DNA from: Rhyzopertha dominica
Taxonomy: Eukaryota > Arthropoda > Insecta > Coleoptera > Bostrichidae
Direction of reading: 5' to 3'
NCBI GenBank assembly: GCA_025024175.1
Contig: QCXZ01000064.1
Coordinates: 19,468,001 to 19,532,000 of the forward strand
Length of the DNA stretch: 64,000 bases
Shown here: piece by piece, positions 34,801 to 45,671 of the stretch
Position numbering within the stretch: the stretch's first letter is position 1
How the letters are laid out: each line of letters begins with the position of its first letter
The notes under the pieces: model-generated
The model's input: the letters and a program-made list of their open reading frames with translations, nothing else
Told to the model about the DNA's origin: nothing
The model's database searches: none
Position numbers and translations under genes: made by a program

Positions 34801-36905
34801 TTTAGATGTAGGATCCCAATATAATTTTATCACCGAAAGTTTTGTTGAAAAATTGCAACTCCTTACAAAAGATATACTTATGCCCATTTCTGGAATAGGT
34901 CACAATGTTTCCAACGTAACGAAGGTGACCGATATAACATGAAAGTCACGTGTTAACGAATTTACCGCAAATTTGTTATGTCTAATTCTGCCAAAAATTA
35001 CTGAAAATCTACCGGGTTTAACTTTTGATAAACCAAAAATTTTCGTTCCTTCAGGCATAAAGTTAGCTGATCCTTCATTTAATATGACGTTACCTGTAGA
35101 TATGCTAATTGGCGCTGAATTGTTCTGGAATTTACTTTGCATTAGGCAGATTAAAACGAATAATGATAGTCCAGTTTGGCAAAAAAACTCGTTTGGGATG
35201 GCTGATAGGAGGTCCTGTTAGTATTTTTGCTCAAAACAAAACTAATTGTTTCTTGTTGACAATGAATAGTGCCATAGATAAGCAATTAGAAAGATCCTGG
35301 AATATAGAAGAAGTGGAAGTAAAAAATTTATTCTGTTCGCAACAAGAGAGACATGTTAACTCTTCTAACAACCCCGCTGATTTAGCATCTCGCGGTGTCT
35401 CACCATCAGTATTACCGAGTTTAAGATTGTGGTGGTTTGGTCCTGAATATTTATCGCTTCCAAAAGAAAATTGGCCACAGGATGTTCATAAACCAAATAA
35501 TATCCCAAAAACGAATTTAGAAAGGCGTACTGTTTGCTTCCTAAACGTCAACGATACCTCCACGGAACTTCTACAGAAGTTTTCTACTTTTGTTAAATTA
35601 CAGCAAGTAATTGCTTACTGTCAAAGATTTATTTTCAATTGTAAATCTAAAGGTGAGCGAAGACTAAAACATTTAACAAATGTAGAGTTACAGCAAGCTA
35701 CAATTGCTATATTTAAAATATTACATAATGCAGAATTCCCCCGCCAAGTTAATTCGTTACGCAAAACAGGAATGTGTAATCCTAAAAGCTCGTTGTACAG
35801 CTTATCACCATTTTAGACGAAAATGGGATTTTAGAGTCGGAGGTCGCTTAAAAAAGTTTATCTTTCAACACGATGCAAAATTTCCTATAGTGATGCCTCG
35901 AAAGCACCACTTAATAGAATTAATAATAAGAGATGCACACATAACAAATCTACATGCTGGATATGAAGCTACTTTGGCGGCCGTGCAAGAAAAATATTGG
36001 CCTCTTTCTGGGCGTAGCGCGGTGCGATTAGTGCTTCATAAATGTATTGCGAGCTTTAAGGCAAAATCCAAGGCACTTACCCAGTTAATGGGTGATTTAC
36101 CATTTTCAAGATTAGAAGCTATACGCCCGTTCCTACATTGCGGTCGAGACTATGCTGGACCGTTTTTTATTAAAAATGGTTTCGGAAGCAGTAAAGGGAC
36201 TAAAAAGGCATATGCAGCCTTATTTGTTTGTTTCGCCACTAAGGCCTATCACACCGAATTAGTAGTAGTCTAAATTCAGAAGCTTCCTTAAGTTGTTTCA
36301 AAAGATTCATGGCCCGCCTGCTCATATTTATTCTGATAACGGTACAAATTTCGTTGGCGCAAAAAGGAATTACGTCAGTTTAAAAGGTCACAACAATTTT
36401 CCTTATTGATAAATTCTTTTGCCACTGAAAATTTTACATGACACTCTGTTCCCCTCGGTCCCCACATTTTGGCGGATTGTGGGAGGCCGGCATCAAAGCT
36501 GTCAAAACTCACTTGTCAAAGGTTAACGGAAGTACTGTACTGACATTTGAGGAAATGTATACCTTACTTGTCCGAATCGAAGCATGTTTGAACTCTCGAC
36601 CTCTTCATCCTCTATCAAATGATCCTAACGATCTTAACGCCCTTACTCCCGGTCATTTCCTAATTGGATCTCCACTTACAACAACCGTGGAAGGAGACTT
36701 CACTCCCCTACCAGCCAATCGAGTTTCGCGCTGGCAGCACATTCAAAAAATGCAGCAGCATTCTTGGCAACGTTGGAACAAGGAGTACGTCCCGAGCCTC
36801 CAGCAGCGGACAAAGTGGAAGGCTCAACGCCCGAACATATCGGCAGGAATCCTAGTCCTCGTACCCGAGGATGGTCTACCTCATGGAGGTTTTTCCAGAA
36901 AATGA
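34801..36905 (+). pseudogene. BEL protease / truncated RNase H / integrase, degraded
   Basis: Protease C-terminal part: DMLIGAELFWNLL (about 35100). At about 35345 the frame goes from the protease-RT linker (ERSWNIEEVEVKNLFCS) straight to HVNSSNNPADLASRG, which belongs to the end of RNase H, so the YVDD polymerase domain was deleted. Integrase parts follow: an H2C2-like segment without all cysteines, then CGRDYAGPFFIKNG (first Asp), SDNGTNFVGA (second Asp, about 36335) and FGGLWEAGIKAVKTHLSK (Glu, about 36470). The C-terminal DUF5641 part (NDPNDLNALTPGHFLIG) is also present. Several frameshifts. The element could only move if another BEL supplied enzymes, and its LTRs are incomplete. Confidence 0.75.
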
Positions 36906-37194
36906 TGGACTTGTAAGGGCCGCGCTGATAAAGACCAAGTGTGGTGTAGTGAAACGTGCGATTACAAAACTAGCGGTTCTACCAATAAACAGTTAATAAG
37001 TTTCCTAAAAGGGACTTGTGTGGACCACATTTTATAGTAGTGTTATTGCAATATGTATAACTTTATTAATTCATGTATGTTTCAAATTTAGTTTAATAAT
37101 TTGTATTTCTTATATTTAGGTTTCAAGTTCATATAATTTGCAATATCTTACTTTTCACATTTTGAACCCCTTTAGGTGTTCAAGGGGGCCGGTA

Positions 37195-37535
37195 TGTTGC
37201 AACTACCTCTTGCATTATGCCGGTATTTCCAGAATTATATTTATTGCGGTCATCCGTTTGCTTAGGACCGACCCTAAGAATTGTGGGTTTTTCCTAAACC
37301 TTTATCTGTATAGTTTTACAGAGGTTATATAAAGGATTGCAACCGGTGTAGCTCGACCAAATCCGGTATGTTTAGCTCAAATTTGTACGTTTCGTTCAAT
37401 AGTTCTGTATGTTTCACTTAATGGTTTGTAAGCATTACAATGTAGTTTTCTAATATAAATTTAGTGCATATGCGCGTGTTTTTCTCTTATACTTCATTAC
37501 AATTAATTCGTGCGAAAGGAGTTACGTCCTTTCAT
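37195..37535 (+). repeat. 3' LTR of the BEL derivative
   Basis: Starts TGTTGCAACTACCTCTTGC after a polypurine tract. The first 173 bases are shared with the left LTR; the remainder, including AATATAAATTTAG and a possible end near TCCTTTCA, has no second copy to confirm it. Confidence 0.65.
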
Positions 37536-37540
37536 GCCAG

Positions 37541-37830
37541 TTAGGATAGAATACAACGACTCCAACGCAAGCACTTCCACAGATTAGTTGTTTGATGCTT
37601 GATGCCTTGTTCTGTCAAATAGCTCTCCAAATCATTATTTACATATTCTTTGCCATTGTCTGTACACAAAGTTTTAATTTTCTTATTTAACTGTTTTTCT
37701 GCAAAGCATTGAAAATCTTTAAATTTATCCAAAATGTTAGTTTTATTATTCAAAGTATACACAAAAAATTCTAGAAAAATCATTAATGAAAGCCAGAAAG
37801 TATTTTGAACCTCTTAGAGACAAAAATGAA
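37541..37830 (-). pseudogene. Copia integrase core fragment
   Basis: Minus-strand sequence reads SKYFLAFINDFSRIFCVYTL, then LDKFKDF and LCTDNGKEYVNNDLESYL followed by GIKHQTTN. These are the two catalytic-Asp blocks of Copia integrase (F-x-x-F-I-D-D-x-S-R; here Asp to Asn at the first D, and T-D-N-G-x-E-Y). Just after KHQTTN the sequence diverges at the BEL border. With the RNase H fragment at 33.2-33.5 kb it may be the other half of one Copia copy, but the RT that should lie between is absent. Confidence 0.75.
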
Positions 37831-38790
37831 AGACTCGCAAAAAGTTAATTATTTTAGAAGTACCTATCTATGGAAGCACCTATTCAAGAACGTTGTCATA
37901 CATTGTTTCCTAGTAACATTATAGTGACCGTATAAATATTAGACATCTTTACAACTATAATATATACGTATATAGAGTTACAATCGCATGGCAACATAAC
38001 CAAATAGAAATGATCTACTTTGAAGCATTAATATTAAAGAAATAACCTAGTAACATTTATAGTGACTGTATAAATATTAGACATCTTTATTTCTATAATA
38101 TATATGTATAAAGAGTTACAATCGCATGGCAACATAATCACATAGACATAATCTACTATGGAGCATTAATATAAAAAAATAACTGTTCTTGGAGGTATTC
38201 CATTTTTGTGACATTTTGGTGGGGTATATAGGATTGGAGCTCGTGAGTTCATTATTCTTAACTACTGCTTTTTTTAGTTTGGTATCAAGTATGTTTTGAG
38301 GATCCTAAAATGTTAGTGACGTATTTCGGGAACTGGCCTATGGTATCTGAATTAAATTTAGAAATAAATTTGATGTGATTGGGTCTCCAAATCTCACACC
38401 ATTTAACCAATATCCTTGAGGAAATGACTCCAAAGAATTGTATTTGAGTGCCAGCAGTTGATCCCAGAGAACCTTGAAAATGTGCAGTTATCATTTGAAC
38501 TGCGACTCAATAATTGTAGGGACGTTGACAGGAGTCATTTTGAAAATTTAATCAGTTGAAACATAACATAATTTCAGAAACTATGTTTGATAAGATAAAA
38601 TCTTTCGAAAGAGCTTTTTAATACACATTTTCAAAAAGGTCTTTAAAAGGCTTTCAGAACGAGGTATTACTCGACTCCTATTCAAAAGGTAAGGGTGAGT
38701 TTTGTCTGAGGTAGAGGACTGGATAAGTTATTAGTTGCTTGATTTCAGTGATCATTGAGTCTAATAATATGAGTACAATATAAATACTGT
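37831..38790. other. No gene seen apart from a tandem duplication
   Basis: Besides the duplication at 37909-38183, the stretch has no frame with family features. The minus frame 38285-38494 is not recognisable. Confidence 0.4.
37909..38183. repeat. Two-copy tandem duplication, 137-bp unit
   Basis: CCTAGTAACATT(T)ATAGTGAC and the following AGAGTTACAATCGCATGGCA occur in two adjacent copies (starting 37909 and 38046) with scattered substitutions, so the duplication is not recent. Confidence 0.85.
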
Positions 38791-38794
38791 CTTC

Positions 38795-38796
<2 letters not shown>

Positions 38797-38824
<28 letters not shown>
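38797..38824. repeat. TG microsatellite
   Basis: About 14 TG units, followed by ATATTTGTGGCTACC, a segment also found in inverse orientation beside the TG run at 59111. Confidence 0.95.
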
Positions 38825-38825
<1 letters not shown>

Positions 38826-38839
38826 TCTTGTATCCCCAT

Positions 38840-38925
38840 ATTTGTGGCTACCTGTGTGTGTATAAAGCTGAACTCTGGCTACTGTTCAGGTTGTGGCTAC
38901 CTTTTTGGGTAGCCACAAGCTAACA
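38840..38925. repeat. GTGGCTAC repeat cluster with foldback
   Basis: TTTGTGGCTACC at about 38841 and a near-perfect foldback at 38891-38918 (TTGTGGCTACC, short spacer, GGTAGCCACAA). The same words recur at 58855-59095. Probably part of a small repeat family. Confidence 0.6.
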
Positions 38926-39601
38926 CTCGTAGAAAACGTATATCTCATGAATATCTATCCACACGTATACGTTACTTACACTGCCTTCTAATATATCCCA
39001 AATTTTCCCGCATCTACGTCTTCACGATTTTAAATTACCCGCTAAAAACCGATTTTTGTGCGAGTCGCCACAAGACGGAATTATGCAAGTCGAACCCTAT
39101 TATGACTAGTGGCTACTTTCTGGTGTACTGCAACGATGCGCCCCCTACGGTATACACTTCTAACTTCTGTGCAAATTCCTAAGGGCTCGTGGCGGGGAAA
39201 GCGGAAAGTCAGTGTCGTTGGAGAGCAGGTGTCAGTTATTTTTGTACAGCAGCAGCAAGAAATTGGATTGCATTTTAGAATAGAAAGGTATGTATATTCG
39301 TAATTTTAAGTCTATCAGTACGAATGCGTTGTTGCAATGTTAACACTTTAAAACATACCGGTGATGAGGTGATTTTATAAAAAGCTTTTCTTGTAAGGAA
39401 GCCTATAACATCTTTGCATTGTCATACATGTAGTTATCGATATTTTTGCACTGAAATGCGCGCTTTCGCGCATACCCGACTTTTCTTTTATCTTATCTAC
39501 CGATACTGTAAAAATAATAAGTTTTCAACATCTTGCAAATTGTTTTCGGCGGAGCTTTCGTTGTTGTGAACGTGACAGCTCCATATAATACGTTTATTAA
39601 G
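38926..39601. other. No gene seen
   Basis: Sequence to the left of the young BEL insertion. The frame 39109-39303 has no family features. A five-base TTAAG at 39597-39601 is the left target duplication of that element. Confidence 0.4.
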
Positions 39602-40022
39602 TGTTAAGAATTAATAGACTTTAGTTATTTAAGTTGCCTCTTCTAATCGAGGACCATTTTTTGAGTCATTTTGAGTTTTGTTCGCGATTTAAAATTCGCG
39701 TTTTAGTATTTATATTGTTCGCCCGCCTACGTTCGTTTACACGCGTACGCAGGCGTGTCTTCAAGAAATAACCAGTACCTAGAAGCCAGAGCGATTGGGT
39801 ACCACGCATGGAACCTTCCTCGTGGAAAAGTCGCTTACCGCACTCGCAAAACCGTATCGATCACCGCTGACGTAATAGTCACCGCCAGTTCGCCCGCTTT
39901 GACAACGTTGGACATTGTTGGATTACAGGTAGGCGAACAATCTTTGTTTTTTTGACGAATCTTTTAACCGCAACGAACCAACACCGCCCTTTTTTATAAT
40001 TATACAGTCCATTTACGTGACA
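39602..40022 (+). repeat. 5' LTR of the BEL element
   Basis: 421 bp, TGTTAAGAATTAATAGACTT to ...CATTTACGTGACA. The 66-codon frame inside it is present in both LTRs and is not a separate gene. A TTTATATTGTTC segment near 39710 could serve in promoter function. Confidence 0.95.
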
Positions 40023-40030
40023 TCAAATTT

Positions 40031-40048
40031 TGGTCCTTCGAAAGCCGC
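40031..40048 (+). other. Primer binding site of the BEL element
   Basis: TGGTCCTTCGAAAGCCGC, eight bases after the LTR end. TGG is the complement of a tRNA CCA end and TTCGAA fits the T-loop side of a tRNA. I cannot say which tRNA. Confidence 0.65.
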
Positions 40049-40301
40049 ATTTAAAAAATACCGCATTAAAGCATTTACAACTCATTTTCTTGAAACCGCA
40101 TTTTTAAAATCAATATTAGTAAGTTTAACAACGCTACCATTTTCTGGCTGATCAAACCGGTCAGGCAGATAGCCACTTGTTTTTGCGCGTTCTTATCTTT
40201 CCGCAAAAAGTCAGTAGCGCACCAAGCTGTTTGCACTTCTCGTCGTATTCGAGGAACACATTCAACCTTCAATTTAAACTGCGAAGTTTTCGTGACAAAT
40301 A

Positions 40302-43300
40302 ATGGCAACAAATGCAGATAAATTGAAAAGGGCTAAACAGTGTAGAACCACTGAAATTAATCGGTTGAATGAATTATTAACTGTGGCTCTAGCTGCTAGA
40401 CAAAATGTTTCAGAACATTCACAGTTTTTGCAGAGATATAAATTCATAGATTCCATCAGGGACAACTTCAGCAAATTGCATAATACCGTGTGTTCTGTAA
40501 TATCCGCCGATGCAGACGATGAATACCTTCTAGAAGATAAAGTTCGTGCAACGTTTGACGAGAACTTTTTCTCGATTAAAACAATTTATTACGATTTATT
40601 TGAGAAACAGAAATCGATACCAAAGATTGATTCCGATCTACCGCGCCCGAAACTTCCAGAATTAAAATTGACGAAATTCAATGGTGACATTAAACATTTT
40701 ACGTCATTTATAGATGTTTTTGATGCGCTCATTCACAATAATACGCAGCTTACATCCATTGAAAAATTTTCTCACTTACTTGCATCTTTAGAAGGTCCCC
40801 CTAAAAATTTAGTACAGTGTCATACACTATCGTCTGCTAATTATCTTGTAGCCTATAATGCTTTAAAAAACCGCTATTCTAATACCCGCATTTTAGCAAC
40901 GTTCCATTGGAATGAGATAGAAAACGCTCCGCGCTTAACTTCGGAAAACCCGCCCGCATTACGAAAACTTTTGGACACTTTTACTGAAAATATTGCCGCT
41001 CTTAAAAATTTGCAATTTCCTACAGAACAATGGGACTTTATTTTAACCCATATGCTTCTTAAAAGATTAGATACCGCTTTAGTTTCCAGGTTTGAATTGC
41101 AGTATGGCTCAACAGATATGCCTAATTTTGATACTTTAAAGGAATTTGTTTCCAAACAATGCATTGCTTATGAAACAATGAGTATGGGCTCTACTTCATT
41201 CACTACTAGCATAAAAACTCGTACGAGTCCTGCTACAATTAATTCGTCACATCTTTCACGAAAAACAAATAACTTGCTTGCATCCAAGGCAACACCGTCT
41301 CGCCCGTGTGTTTTTTGTAATACCACGGAGCATTTGATTTACAATTGCCCAGTTTTACTTAATAAACTTCCACGTGATCGATACAATTTAGTAAAACAGT
41401 ATAAACTTTGTGTGAATTGTTTAAGTCACACACACGCCTCTCAGAATTGCAATTCAGCTTCTAGCTGTAAAATATGTCAGTACCGTCATCACTCACTTTT
41501 ACATTACCCGCGTTCTGACAATAATAATCCTCCAAACTTGCTTCTCAATACTTCTAATAATGGAGAAAAAAGAAACGAGTTACGTGCTTCTTCAGCAAAA
41601 CCAAACCGCACTTCTATTTCGGCTGATAAACCTTTAGATACTTCCGCTGAGTCTACTTTGTGTCATTTAGGAAAGGCAACCCAACCTAATGTACTGCTTT
41701 CCACAGCAGAATTGCGAATACGTAATAGTTTTGGTTATTTTATTCCCGCTCGTGCTATTTTGGATTCAGGAAGTGAATCATGTTACATTTCTCGAAATTT
41801 AGCGATCCGCTTAGGGTTAAAGATCAGACCGTACTCTGTTAATATTTACGGGTTAGGAGGAATGAAAACTAAGGCGCATAGTGGAGAAGTTCATTGCACA
41901 ATTCACCCAAGATGTAAAACGTATCCCACTTACGAATTTCCCGCAATTGTATTAGATAATATTTGTTCTGAAATTCCCGCATTTAGCTTCGATGTTGAGA
42001 AATGGGAACACATCAAAGCATTATGTCTGGCTGATCCAGATTTTAATAAAACTCACGCTGTTGATCTGATTCTTGGAGCGAATGTTTTTAGTAAGATTTT
42101 ATTGGATGGTTCTATTTCACCCAATAATCGCGATTTACCCCCCGCCATTAATACCACCCTGGGTTATGTACTTATGGGTGAGATTCAGCATAAAAATAAC
42201 TCATCTCCTGATCATTGTTATTTTACTACATGTACAAGCGATTCATTAAACAATACACTTCAAAAATTTTGGAGCGTAGAAGAAGTTCCGCAACAAAACT
42301 TAATGTCTAGCGAAGATACCGAATGTGAACATAATTTTTTGAACACAACTTATAGAAACCCGTCTGGGAGATTTGTTGTCTCATTACCATTTCGAACTAA
42401 CCGTTATCCTAAATTTGAAAATTCTAAATTACCCGCTCTACGTAGATTTTTCTCTTTAGAAAGGAGACTGAATGCACAGCCTGCTCTTTACAAAGAATAT
42501 TGTGCCGTTCTTCAGGGGTATCTAGATCACGGGCATATGGAGTTAGCGACTTATTTCGATCCTAACGGATATTACCTGCCACATCACTGTGTTCTGAAAC
42601 CCGAATCGTCTACTACTCAGGTTAGGGTAGTATTCGACGCTTCTTCGAAAGATTCTAATAATCAATCACTCAATGACATGGTTTTGCCTGGGCCTAAGTT
42701 GCAAAATGACATTGCTGCTATTCTTCTTAAATTTCGATTGCATTCAGTTGTTTTGATCGCTGATATAAAGGCTATGTACCGCCAAATTTTAATCGATCCT
42801 TCTTGCTACACCTTTCAGAGGATTCTTTGGAGATTTTCTCAAAATCAACCGTTTCAAGAATATTTTTTGAAAACCGTTACCTTCGGCGTCAATTCATCGC
42901 CATATCTCGCACTTAGAACTCTTCTCCAGCTGGCTGACGATGAACGTGAAACTTTTCCTGTGGCCGCAGAAGTATTAGCTTCCGATATTTATGTCGATGA
43001 TATCGTCACAGGNTGTGACACTCCGCAAGACGCTTTGCAATTACAACGCGATCTTACTTCTTTATTGTTCAAAGGAGGATTCGAATTAAGAAAATGGATG
43101 AGTAATGATCAAGAGGCATTATCTCAACTGCCACAATCCATTTTACATACAAAATGTCTANCATTCGATGAGTGTGCTGAAACTACAATAAAAATCTTGG
43201 GCCTAAAGTGGGATCCGGCTCAAGATTGTTTTCTTTATTCCATTGGTGCTGTCGATAATCATGTATGTAACAAACGCCATATGTTATCTCAGCTCGCGCG

Positions 43301-45518
43301 CATCTACGATCCTCTAGGGTTTTTAGCCCCTGTAACTTTGGTTTCCAAAGTATTAATTCAGAAACTATGGTCTGTCAAGTTAGATTGGGATGAATGTCCT
43401 CCCAAAGACATTATTAAACGTTGGACGATTTATACCAATCAATTACCACATATATCGTCCATTTCTATACCGCGCCATGTTTCTTTACCCGCATTTGAAT
43501 CCGTGGAACTGTGTGGATTTTGTGACGGTTCTTCTGTTGCGTATGCCGCATGCGTTTATATTCGCTTTGTGTTTAAAAACACTGTTCAAGTCGTATTACT
43601 ATGCGCAAAGTGCAAAGTAGCACCTTTGAAGCAATTGTCTATTCCTAGGATAGAACTCTGCGGTGCTCTTTTACTCACAAAATTGATGAACTTTGTTCTT
43701 AAAGTATACTATTCAAAATTCACATTCAAACAAATTTTTGCATTCACCGATTCCACGATTGTTTTACACTGGCTGAACTCTTCCCCTCACCGGTGGAAAC
43801 CATTTGTAGGAAATCGTATTTCATTAATTCAACAAAATCTACCGCAAGCCTGTTGGCAACACGTATCCTCAGAAAATAATATAGCAGACGCTGCTTCAAG
43901 GGGTTTACTTCCACTGGAATTTGTAAAGTTTACAAACTGGTGGACAGGTCCAGAATTTTTACAAAAACCGCATTCTGAATGGCCCACGCAAAGCATCCGT
44001 TATATAAATAATGATCATATAACGGGTGAGCAACGGAAAACTGCACTTCTCGCTACTACAAGCTCAGAAATGTTGAATTCTTACATTGACAAATATTCTT
44101 CTTTGCAAAAACTGCAGAGGGTTTTTGCGTATGTCCAATGTTTTATTTTTAATTTAAGAAATCCCAGGATAAAGAGAACGCCTATTCTCACTGTTCACGA
44201 CTTACAAGCTGCTTTGCTCCTTTTTATTAAACATGTCCAAAATGAGCACTTTATCCATGATATTGAAAAATTGCGGGCTGGAAAACTTGTATCAAAACCG
44301 CTTCGTAAATTGGGTGCCTTTTTAGACGAGGTCGGGGTCCTAAGAGTTGGCGGCCGACTTCAAAATTCGTTGCTAAATTATGAGAGAAAGCACCCCATTT
44401 TACTGCCTCAAAATTCTCGTTTAACCTTTTTAATTATTGAGTATGTACACTCTAAACATCTTCATCCCGGTTTACAAACCACATTATACTTAATAACACA
44501 AAATTACTGGATTCTTTCTGCACGTCGAGCAGCAAAAAGGGTGTTATCTAAATGTTATAAATGTTTTCGTTGTAATCCTCTACCATTTCAACCATTAATG
44601 GGTAACTTACCTGCAAACCGCGTATCTCAAGTAAAGCCTTTTTCCATCGTTGGTGTTGATTTCGGCGGGCCCTTTTTTGTAACTTCACGACGTGTCAGAG
44701 GTTCAAAATCATATAAAGCATACATATGTATTTTCGTGTGTTTCGCAACAAAGGCGATTCATCTCGAATTAGTAAGCGACCTGTCCAGCGATAATTATTT
44801 ATGCGCCCTTCGTCGTTTTATTGCACGTCGAGGAAGATGCACTGAAATTGTATCTGACAATGCCACGAACTTTGTCGGAGCTAACAGATATTTGATGAAA
44901 ATATTCGCGGAAGCTGTTAAATCTGAACAAATAAAATGGAGCTTTAATCCCCCGCATGCCTCTCATTTTGGAGGTCTATTCGAAGCTGGCATTAAATCGG
45001 TCAAAACGCACCTTGCTCGAGTTATAGGCGATCAGTGTCTTACCTATGAAGAGTTTAATACTGTTTTGATACAAATAGAATCGTTACTGAATTCCAGGCC
45101 CTTATGCGCACTCAGTAATGATCCAAACGATTACAGAGTGTTGACTCCCGGTCATTTCCTAACTTTGGAACCGCTGACTTGCATTCCTGATCCTGATCTG
45201 TCGCACTTGAATATTAACCGCTTAGACCGCTATCAACTTTTGACACGTTTGCATCATGATTTTTGGACTCGGTGGCATAATGAGTATCTAAATACGTTGC
45301 AACAAAAATTGAAGTGGAATACTCCCTCAGCACCCGCAAAAGAAGGGGCTCTAGTTCTAATAAAGCGAGATAATCTACCTCCAATGTCATGGAAGCTCGC
45401 GAGAATAACGCGTCTTTTTCCAGGTCGTGACAATATTGCTCGTGTGGCTGAAGTGCAAACAGCTGAAGGCTGGTATACTCGACCCTTGAATAAATTATGC
45501 CCATTGCCAGACGCTTAA
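40302..45518 (+). CDS. BEL/Pao Gag-Pol polyprotein (1738 aa)
   Basis: One ATG-started frame (AATAATGGCA). In order: a coiled gag N-terminus, the DUF1759 gag domain (about 130-290, with FTSFIDVFDAL), and CCHC-like zinc knuckles (CVFCNTTEHLIYNC about 335; CVNCLSHTHASQNC about 370; CKICQYRHH about 388). Next are the DUF1758 protease (ILDSGSESC about 486) and the reverse transcriptase (VVFDASS about 776, LIADIKAMYRQI about 819, catalytic YVDD 897-900). RNase H follows (FCDGSS about 1073, FTDST about 1148). The integrase has a HHCC finger (HSKHLHPG...CYKCFRC, about 1383-1423) and the catalytic triad Asp1453 (VDFGGPF), Asp1519 (SDNATNFVG) and Glu1561 (GLFEAGIKS). A DUF5641 C-terminus ends it. It makes and inserts cDNA of the element. 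All catalytic residues are present; two ambiguous codons (about 904, 954) are not at catalytic sites. Confidence 0.97.
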   Translation: MATNADKLKRAKQCRTTEINRLNELLTVALAARQNVSEHSQFLQRYKFIDSIRDNFSKLHNTVCSVISADADDEYLLEDKVRATFDENFFSIKTIYYDLFEKQKSIPKIDSDLPRPKLPELKLTKFNGDIKHFTSFIDVFDALIHNNTQLTSIEKFSHLLASLEGPPKNLVQCHTLSSANYLVAYNALKNRYSNTRILATFHWNEIENAPRLTSENPPALRKLLDTFTENIAALKNLQFPTEQWDFILTHMLLKRLDTALVSRFELQYGSTDMPNFDTLKEFVSKQCIAYETMSMGSTSFTTSIKTRTSPATINSSHLSRKTNNLLASKATPSRPCVFCNTTEHLIYNCPVLLNKLPRDRYNLVKQYKLCVNCLSHTHASQNCNSASSCKICQYRHHSLLHYPRSDNNNPPNLLLNTSNNGEKRNELRASSAKPNRTSISADKPLDTSAESTLCHLGKATQPNVLLSTAELRIRNSFGYFIPARAILDSGSESCYISRNLAIRLGLKIRPYSVNIYGLGGMKTKAHSGEVHCTIHPRCKTYPTYEFPAIVLDNICSEIPAFSFDVEKWEHIKALCLADPDFNKTHAVDLILGANVFSKILLDGSISPNNRDLPPAINTTLGYVLMGEIQHKNNSSPDHCYFTTCTSDSLNNTLQKFWSVEEVPQQNLMSSEDTECEHNFLNTTYRNPSGRFVVSLPFRTNRYPKFENSKLPALRRFFSLERRLNAQPALYKEYCAVLQGYLDHGHMELATYFDPNGYYLPHHCVLKPESSTTQVRVVFDASSKDSNNQSLNDMVLPGPKLQNDIAAILLKFRLHSVVLIADIKAMYRQILIDPSCYTFQRILWRFSQNQPFQEYFLKTVTFGVNSSPYLALRTLLQLADDERETFPVAAEVLASDIYVDDIVTXCDTPQDALQLQRDLTSLLFKGGFELRKWMSNDQEALSQLPQSILHTKCLXFDECAETTIKILGLKWDPAQDCFLYSIGAVDNHVCNKRHMLSQLARIYDPLGFLAPVTLVSKVLIQKLWSVKLDWDECPPKDIIKRWTIYTNQLPHISSISIPRHVSLPAFESVELCGFCDGSSVAYAACVYIRFVFKNTVQVVLLCAKCKVAPLKQLSIPRIELCGALLLTKLMNFVLKVYYSKFTFKQIFAFTDSTIVLHWLNSSPHRWKPFVGNRISLIQQNLPQACWQHVSSENNIADAASRGLLPLEFVKFTNWWTGPEFLQKPHSEWPTQSIRYINNDHITGEQRKTALLATTSSEMLNSYIDKYSSLQKLQRVFAYVQCFIFNLRNPRIKRTPILTVHDLQAALLLFIKHVQNEHFIHDIEKLRAGKLVSKPLRKLGAFLDEVGVLRVGGRLQNSLLNYERKHPILLPQNSRLTFLIIEYVHSKHLHPGLQTTLYLITQNYWILSARRAAKRVLSKCYKCFRCNPLPFQPLMGNLPANRVSQVKPFSIVGVDFGGPFFVTSRRVRGSKSYKAYICIFVCFATKAIHLELVSDLSSDNYLCALRRFIARRGRCTEIVSDNATNFVGANRYLMKIFAEAVKSEQIKWSFNPPHASHFGGLFEAGIKSVKTHLARVIGDQCLTYEEFNTVLIQIESLLNSRPLCALSNDPNDYRVLTPGHFLTLEPLTCIPDPDLSHLNINRLDRYQLLTRLHHDFWTRWHNEYLNTLQQKLKWNTPSAPAKEGALVLIKRDNLPPMSWKLARITRLFPGRDNIARVAEVQTAEGWYTRPLNKLCPLPDA

Positions 45519-45652
45519 AAAATATTTTCCTGTTTGTTTTCATTTTTCCATGTACATTATTCATTATTGCTATTTTTTTTTGACTGAAGGTTTTACTTAT
45601 AAAATTTCAGTATGTTTCTTTCATTTATATAATTTTGTTAAATTCCTATTTA

Positions 45653-45671
45653 ACAAAATGGTGGGGCAGGA
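45653..45671 (+). other. Polypurine tract of the BEL element
   Basis: The purine-rich GGTGGGGCAGGA lies directly before the right LTR at 45672. It is the expected primer site for plus-strand DNA synthesis. Confidence 0.75.

Larger units (their letters stand above)
33509..37535 (+). mobile_element. BEL/Pao deletion derivative (RT missing)
   Basis: Two related LTR copies starting TGTTGCAACTACCTCTTGC (33509 and 37195) enclose gag, protease and integrase remnants on the plus strand. The left LTR is cut at 33682 and joined directly to the gag. A polypurine-rich tract (CAAGGGGGCCGGTA) precedes the right LTR. The reverse transcriptase and most of the RNase H are missing. It lies between two Copia fragments of the same orientation, which suggests it inserted in a Copia element. 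The right boundary (37535) is an estimate and no clear target duplication was found. Confidence 0.7.

Noticed and set aside
39755..39955. 66-codon frame present twice (also 45825-46025)
   Set aside because: Both copies lie inside the identical BEL LTRs and do not begin with ATG; it is an LTR sequence, not a gene.
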